A DNA stretch of 6,103 nucleotides from Chloroflexota bacterium (lineage in GTDB: Bacteria > Chloroflexota > Anaerolineae > Ardenticatenales > Ardenticatenaceae). Location of the stretch: positions 1 through 6,103 of the forward strand of contig DOUV01000708.1 of NCBI GenBank assembly GCA_003520455.1, given 5' to 3'. A model generated the notes under the pieces. The model saw only the letters and a list, made by a program, of their open reading frames with translations. It was not told the DNA's origin and did not search any database. Made by a program: the position numbers and the translations under genes. Position 1 is the first letter of the stretch. Each line of letters begins with the position of its first letter. This document shows positions 5,954-6,103 of the stretch, in pieces.

Positions 5954-6103
5954 TGTGGCTTCGCTAAAACGGGGCGGCGGCTGTGTAAAGTGCTGCTCTG
6001 GCAGCAGCCGCAGCAAATCTAACTGTTCCTGCGTGTTCAACGAGGCAGGCACCTGATTTTCACCATCATCCGGGCGGTCTTCGGGGCGGCTTTCTTCGTA
6101 GAG
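5954..6103 (-). pseudogene. topA: Truncated internal fragment of DNA topoisomerase I
   Basis: Reading from the right edge (6103) in the minus direction, an open frame gives an acidic linker (LYEESRPEDRPDDGEN) and then LLRLLPEQHFTQPPPRFSEAT. This is the highly conserved type IA topoisomerase block, which in intact enzymes continues as LVKALEE.GIGRPSTYA. Topoisomerase I relaxes negative supercoils through a catalytic tyrosine; that tyrosine lies N-terminal to this block and would be outside the window. Here homology stops directly after FSEAT. The frame stays open to about 5768, but those residues are an out-of-frame reading of the mttB-like gene. The rest of the core and any C-terminal zinc-finger domains are missing. 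The frame is still open at the window edge, so no start can be assigned; the GTG at 6052 is internal. Either the gene is broken by a rearrangement or two unrelated sequences were joined in assembly. The identity of the fragment is quite secure; its biological status is not. Confidence 0.75.

Noticed and set aside
5964..5966. TAG in the mttB frame, considered as a pyrrolysine codon
   Set aside because: In pyrrolysine-type MttB the amber codon lies well inside the protein. This one lies upstream of the family homology, in sequence that codes for TopA in another frame, and the mttB body has no in-frame TAG.

Overview
The window is a compact bacterial gene cluster on the minus strand, high in G+C. 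In transcription order (right to left) it holds a truncated fragment of type IA DNA topoisomerase (topA), a non-pyrrolysine MttB-family methyltransferase, a DgcA/StcD-like flavin/Fe-S N-demethylase, a DgcB-like membrane Fe-S oxidoreductase, and the first 52 codons of electron transfer flavoprotein alpha (etfA), cut by the window edge. No plus-strand gene is credible. There is no RNA gene, CRISPR array, transposase or gene-free stretch above 300 bases.

Layout: 6103-5954 is a TopA fragment whose homology stops abruptly after the conserved FSEAT. 5953-5907 is a junction with a 14-base interrupted palindrome. 5906-4500 is the MttB-family gene, which lacks a normal upstream start. A 100-base gap contains short repeats. 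4399-2423 is the dgcA-like gene. A 172-base gap contains a nested hairpin. 2250-220 is the dgcB-like gene. A 63-base gap overlaps an 11-bp stem. 156-1 is etfA. Each of the three intercistronic gaps carries an inverted repeat, each with a different sequence.

How the genes may work together: the order dgcA-dgcB-etfA matches the dimethylglycine demethylation locus of Pseudomonas aeruginosa (dgcA, dgcB, etfA, etfB). MttB-family enzymes remove a methyl group from quaternary amines such as glycine betaine, proline betaine or carnitine. A coherent inferred model is as follows. The MttB homologue demethylates a betaine to a tertiary N-methyl amine. The DgcA-like flavoenzyme oxidatively removes another methyl. 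Electrons then pass through ETF to the DgcB-like membrane protein and on to the quinone pool. The substrate cannot be fixed from sequence, and no corrinoid protein, corrinoid:folate methyltransferase or etfB is visible in the window.

Organism: the style of the TopA fragment, the DUF224/EMO-like membrane oxidoreductase next to ETF, high G+C and short degenerate intergenic repeats are reminiscent of Chloroflexota (Anaerolineae-like), but this is a weak inference. The topA/mttB junction could be a real rearrangement or an assembly chimera, so the right-hand ~150 bases should be treated with caution.
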